Shown: piece by piece, positions 7,069 through 9,999 of the stretch
Layout of the letters: the number at the start of each line of letters is the position of its first letter
Numbering within the stretch: position 1 is the first letter of the stretch
NCBI GenBank assembly: GCA_037383845.1
Contig: JARRON010000060.1
Span: forward strand, 1 to 9,999
Reading direction: 5' to 3'
DNA from: JARRON01 sp037383845
Lineage (GTDB): Bacteria; Pseudomonadota; Gammaproteobacteria; Steroidobacterales; XN24
DNA length: 9,999 nt
Position numbers and translations under genes: made by a program
The notes under the pieces: generated by a model
The model's database searches: none
The model's input: only the letters and a program-made list of their open reading frames with translations
Told to the model about the DNA's origin: nothing

Positions 7069-7359
7069 GTGCAACCGCTTACCGTCGTCACGGGCATCCT
7101 GCTCGGTACCGCCGCTTCCATCACCGCCGGCCTGTCCGTCGTCCTGCTGATCTACTTTCTCCTCGCCGGAGAACATCCCAGGCTGGAGGCTGAATTCAGG
7201 CCGCTGATCGCCAGTACCGCCATCTTCACCGCTATGACAATCATATGCGCCACCAGTTTCATCGGCCTCATCAGGCAAAGTCGGTGGCGATGGTTGTCCC
7301 AGGCCATCATGTGGTCTGGCGTTGTCCTGACGGTCTTCTACTACCTGCCGGAAAACTAG
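7069..7359 (+). CDS. Small three-helix inner-membrane protein of unknown function
   Basis: This is a 96-residue hydrophobic protein and the only plus-strand gene in the window. It starts at GTG 7069, with GGGAG (7055-7059) nine bases upstream. The frame is open further upstream, but that part is arginine-rich and overlaps the prc start, so it is not counted. Predicted membrane segments are residues 8-33 (TGILLGTAASITAGLSVVLL), 46-67 (LIASTAIFTAMTIICATSFI) and 76-93 (LSQAIMWSGVVLTVFYYL). A short acidic/basic loop (GEHPRLEAEFRPL) joins the first two, and RQSRWRW the last two. The positive loop between TM2 and TM3 suggests that loop is cytoplasmic. The shape matches small uncharacterised membrane proteins I associate with Gammaproteobacteria. 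No catalytic motif is visible, so no function is proposed. It is divergent from prc and convergent with the outer-membrane factor gene. Confidence 0.8.
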   Translation: MQPLTVVTGILLGTAASITAGLSVVLLIYFLLAGEHPRLEAEFRPLIASTAIFTAMTIICATSFIGLIRQSRWRWLSQAIMWSGVVLTVFYYLPEN

Positions 7360-7522
7360 GTCCCGGCGCACATTTTCTTCGCGGAGCAGGCCCCGGCGGT
7401 TGCAGTACCGACACCGCACCCTCGACGCGATACGCGGCGATAGTCTGCACGAGTCAGATTAAGTAACGCTTATAAGCAGCTGTTTATTCACGGACAAGCA
7501 TCCCTTGCCGGCTGGCTGCCGC
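7360..7522. other. Convergent intergenic region with an AT-rich patch and a short palindrome
   Basis: This stretch of 163 bases separates the ends of the small membrane protein gene and the outer-membrane factor gene. I see no hairpin followed by a T run on either strand, so no standard intrinsic terminator. The half near 7450-7490 is clearly AT-richer and contains the perfect 10-bp palindrome GCTTATAAGC (7468-7477). On the minus strand a -35-like TTGTCC (7497-7492) and -10-like TATAAG (7474-7469) stand 17 bases apart, which would transcribe antisense to the small gene. No open frame worth calling begins there. Confidence 0.4.
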
Positions 7523-8914
7523 TCACGGCGGGGATTCCCATCCGCCTCCCAGGGCCTTGTAGAGCTGAATGATGGCGCCGTAGTACTGCCCGAGGGTTTC
7601 CGACTCTGACAGTTCCGCGCTGAACAGCGAGCGCTCGGTGTCGAGCACTTCCAGGTAGCTTGTCACGCCGCCGTCGTACCGGGCGCGGGCCAGCTCTGCG
7701 GCACTCCGGGCAGCGGCGACCTGGCGCTGCAGGGCGGCATGCTCGGCCCGGTACGTCCGCACCGCGACCAGCGCGTCCTCGACCTCCAGGAAGGCCCGCT
7801 GAACGGCTTGCTCGTAGGTCAGCAGCGCCTGACGGGTCCGGGCCTCTTCCGCTTCCACGCGGCTGGCATTGCGGCCGGCATTGAACACCGGTGCCAGGAG
7901 GCCGGCGCCGACATTCCAGAAGTCTGAGTCTCCCGAGGTCAGGTCCGACAACTCGGCGCTTTCCAGGCCCAGTGATCCGGTGAGCGACAGGGAAGGCCAG
8001 CGGAGGGCCTCCGCGATGCCGATGCGGGCGGTCTGGGCCGCCAGCCGCGCTTCCGCGGACAGAACGTCCGGCCGCCGCTGCAGGAGTTCGGAGGGCAGGC
8101 CGGCGGGCACTTCCGGTGGAAGGGACTGGGCCCTGAGCGGCATACCCCGGGGAATGGCGGAGGGATTTCGGCCCAGCAGAACGCTCAAGGCGTTCTCCGT
8201 CTGGGCCACACCGCGCTCCGCCGCAGCGACCGCGGCCTCCGCCCCGGCGAGCTCGATCTCGGCCTGGTTGACGTCCAGCAGGGGTACCGTGCCCTTGTCG
8301 AAGCGGGCACGGATGATGTCCAGGCTGCTCTGGCGCGTGGCCACGGTTCGCCTGGCGATGGCCAGCCGGGCATCCAGGTCCCGCAGCAGCATGTAGGAGC
8401 TGGCCACGCTGGAAACCAGACTGATGGTCAGGCTCCGGCGGTCCTCCTCGGTGGCCAGCAGCTCGGCCCGGGCGGCTTCCGTCGACCGGCGCAGGCGACC
8501 GAAGAGGTCCACCTCGAAAAACACGTCCGCGCTGAGGCGGTAGTTCTCCGATATGTCGTCGTTCAGGCTGCCGGGGAAACTGTTCCTGCTGGGCCGCCCC
8601 CGGGTGGCCGACCCGGCGACATCCAGGGTCGGGAACTGGTCGGCCCGGGTGACGCCCAGGAGCGCGCGGAATTCCTCGATCCGGGCGGCAGCGATCCCGA
8701 GATCCTTGTTCTCCTCGAGGGCCGTGCGTATCAGCGACTGAAGGGCCGGATCGCCGAAGAGCTCCCACCAGGGGATGTTGGCGAAGCTTTCTCCCTCCTG
8801 GACGGGCTGCACGTAGGTGGCCGGTGTCTCCAGTGGCGGCCGCTCGTAGTCCGGGCCGAGAGTACAGCCGCCCGCCAGCAGGCCGAGGGCCACGCACAGA
8901 AACCTCGCCCGCAT
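7523..8914 (-). CDS. Outer-membrane factor lipoprotein of RND efflux (NodT/OprM-type)
   Basis: This 463-residue TolC-like channel subunit would form the outer-membrane exit duct as a trimer. The lipoprotein signal has lipobox AGGC (Cys17), followed by TLGPDYERPP, the usual start of mature NodT/OprM proteins. Two OEP repeats are visible. Repeat one (about 57-248) has PWWELFGDPALQSLI, FFEVDLFGRLRRSTEAAR and LDVNQAEIELAGAE. Repeat two (about 272-455) has GLPSELLQRRPDVLSAEARL, PVFNAGRN and RYDGGVTSYLEVLDTERSL. The length is standard for the family. The ATG at 8914 follows the stop of the upstream permease by one base (TAGGATG). A GGGAG lies about a dozen bases before it, so translation is probably coupled. 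It is the last gene of its operon. By position it serves the pump at 8916-9999; it could also serve the pump at 1-2553, which has no channel gene in view. Confidence 0.94.
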   Translation of the reverse strand: MRARFLCVALGLLAGGCTLGPDYERPPLETPATYVQPVQEGESFANIPWWELFGDPALQSLIRTALEENKDLGIAAARIEEFRALLGVTRADQFPTLDVAGSATRGRPSRNSFPGSLNDDISENYRLSADVFFEVDLFGRLRRSTEAARAELLATEEDRRSLTISLVSSVASSYMLLRDLDARLAIARRTVATRQSSLDIIRARFDKGTVPLLDVNQAEIELAGAEAAVAAAERGVAQTENALSVLLGRNPSAIPRGMPLRAQSLPPEVPAGLPSELLQRRPDVLSAEARLAAQTARIGIAEALRWPSLSLTGSLGLESAELSDLTSGDSDFWNVGAGLLAPVFNAGRNASRVEAEEARTRQALLTYEQAVQRAFLEVEDALVAVRTYRAEHAALQRQVAAARSAAELARARYDGGVTSYLEVLDTERSLFSAELSESETLGQYYGAIIQLYKALGGGWESPP

Positions 8915-8915
8915 C

Positions 8916-9999
8916 CTAGGGTTCCGCTCCCGCGGCGGGGCTGCGGCGGCTGACGTGGCGCTCCACGAAGACGAATAACGCGGGGACGACGAGCACGCCG
9001 ATGAGGGTGGCCACGAGCATGCCGCTGAACACCGTCATCCCCATCACTTTCCGGGCTTCCGCGCCGGCCCCGCTGGCCACCAGCAGCGGCAGCACGCCCA
9101 GGATGAAGGAAAACGCCGTCATGAGGATCGGCCGGAACCTGGAGCGGGCGGCATCCATAGCTGCCTGGACGGCTTCCTTGCCCTGCTGCATTTCCTGGTT
9201 CGCGAACTCTACGATCAGGATGGCGTTCTTGGCCGCCATTCCCACGAGCATCACGAGCCCGATCTGGGCGAACACGTTGTTCACGTAGCTTTCGCTGAAC
9301 AGCCTGGCGATCCAGAGGCCGCCGATGGCGCCGAACACCGCGATGGGCGTTCCCAGCATCACGCTCAGCGGCAGCGTCCAGCTCTCGTACTGGGCCGCGA
9401 GAATCAGGAACACGAACACCAGTGCCATCACGAACACCACGCCGCCGGTGCCTTCGGCGGCCTTTTCCTGGTATGACATGTTCGCCCAGGCATATCCCAT
9501 GTCGCCCGGCAGCACCTCCGCCGCGATTTCCTCCAGTGCATCCAGCGCCTGGGCTGAACTGTAGCCGGCCGCTGGCTGGCCGGTGACCTCCGCGGCCCTG
9601 AACAGGTTGAAGCGGTTGGTGAATTCCGCACCCTGGGTGCGCGACACGCTGACCAGGGTGGACAGGGGCACCATGTTGCCGTCGGCATTGCGCACATAGA
9701 AGCTGTCGATGCCGTCCACGCTGTCCCGGTACTCCGGTTCAGCCTGGACATAGACCTTGTACAGCCGGCCGAAGCGATTGAAGTCGTTGACGTAGGCGCC
9801 GCCCAGGAACGCGCCGATCGACGTGTTGATGTCGGACAGCGACACGCCCATCTTGAGTGCCTGGGCAGAGTCGATGTCGACGGACACCTGCGGGACGCTG
9901 GCGCGGTACAGCGACCCGATACTGGCTATCTCGGGCCGCTGCTGCGCGGCTGCGACGAAATTCTGTGTCTGCCCGGCCAGGTAGGCAGGGCTGCTGCCG
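8916..9999 (-). CDS. RND efflux permease (HAE1/AcrB-like), C-terminal part; 5' end beyond the right edge
   Basis: The last 360 codons of an AcrB/MexB-type proton antiporter are visible; the frame is open through the right edge. The first visible residues (SPAYLAGQTQNFVAAAQQ, then VPQVSVDIDS and VSLSDINTSIGAFLGGAYVN) belong to the second periplasmic porter loop, so the GTG at 9887 is internal and not a start. After the loop come TM8 (VVFVMALVFVFLILAAQ), TM9 (SVMLGTPIAVFGAIGGLWI), TM10 (IGLVMLVGMAAKNAILIVEF), TM11 (RFRPILMTAFSFILGVLPLL) and TM12 (MLVATLIGVLVVPALFVFV). The Lys of AAKNAILIVEF corresponds to Lys940 of AcrB's proton-relay network, and the Thr in RPILMTAF to the conserved TM11 Thr. 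TM4 with its Asp residues lies outside. The sequence is intact and forms an operon with the outer-membrane factor. An adaptor gene is expected upstream, beyond 9999. The substrate is unknown. Confidence 0.94.
   Translation of the reverse strand, partial: GSSPAYLAGQTQNFVAAAQQRPEIASIGSLYRASVPQVSVDIDSAQALKMGVSLSDINTSIGAFLGGAYVNDFNRFGRLYKVYVQAEPEYRDSVDGIDSFYVRNADGNMVPLSTLVSVSRTQGAEFTNRFNLFRAAEVTGQPAAGYSSAQALDALEEIAAEVLPGDMGYAWANMSYQEKAAEGTGGVVFVMALVFVFLILAAQYESWTLPLSVMLGTPIAVFGAIGGLWIARLFSESYVNNVFAQIGLVMLVGMAAKNAILIVEFANQEMQQGKEAVQAAMDAARSRFRPILMTAFSFILGVLPLLVASGAGAEARKVMGMTVFSGMLVATLIGVLVVPALFVFVERHVSRRSPAAGAEP

Noticed and set aside
7015..7419. Minus-strand open frame opposite the small membrane protein (134 codons).
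   Set aside because: It is strongly hydrophilic with no family likeness and no convincing ribosome site. The plus-strand frame has clean membrane helices and a good start.
7488..8897. Long minus-strand open frame overlapping the outer-membrane factor in another frame.
   Set aside because: The translation is low-complexity Arg/Gly/Pro with no family likeness, while the overlapping frame at 7523-8914 is an unmistakable NodT-type channel.
9885..9887. GTG at 9887 as the start of a short permease.
   Set aside because: The frame continues upstream to the window edge with family-typical porter-domain sequence, so the gene begins beyond 9999.

Overview
The window is GC-rich, densely coded DNA. It most likely comes from a gammaproteobacterium, perhaps a relative of the Ectothiorhodospiraceae/Chromatiales. 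The basis is a Tsp/Prc-type tail-specific protease with the C-terminal domain typical of gammaproteobacterial Prc, RND tripartite efflux genes with lipoprotein adaptors and a NodT-type outer-membrane factor, and a small membrane protein of a kind I associate with Gammaproteobacteria. The lineage is inferred from protein style only. No rRNA, tRNA, CRISPR array, transposase or phage gene is visible. Almost everything lies on the minus strand.

Layout, read along the minus strand from the right edge. (i) 9999-8916 is the C-terminal part of an HAE1/AcrB-like RND permease that enters from beyond the window. It is followed one base later by its outer-membrane factor lipoprotein (8914-7523). (ii) After a 163-bp gene-free stretch comes the only plus-strand gene, a 96-residue three-helix membrane protein (7069-7359) whose function I cannot name. 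It is divergent from (iii) prc/tsp (6960-4861), a periplasmic Ser/Lys-dyad protease. (iv) A 104-bp intergenic region carries a good sigma-70-like promoter wrapped in CACTA/TAGTG inverted repeats, which look like a repressor operator. It drives (v) two consecutive paralogous lipoprotein adaptors (4756-3698 and 3697-2573, TGA directly abutting ATG). These are followed 19 bp later by (vi) a second RND permease (2553 to the left edge).

Together these are two tripartite export systems with a periplasmic quality-control protease between them. The left system has two adaptors and a permease but no outer-membrane channel in view. The right system has a permease and a channel, and its adaptor presumably lies beyond 9999. 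The left system could borrow the right system's channel, but that is inference.

The main oddities are three. The left permease has its reading frame broken near 1140, exactly where transmembrane helix 6 should be, and about two dozen residues are missing there (a decayed gene, a real deletion, or an assembly error). The tandem adaptors are a clear gene duplication. The operator-like repeat cluster lies over the -10 box and start site of the adaptor-pump operon, and no regulator gene is in the window. I see no wholly new type of system here.
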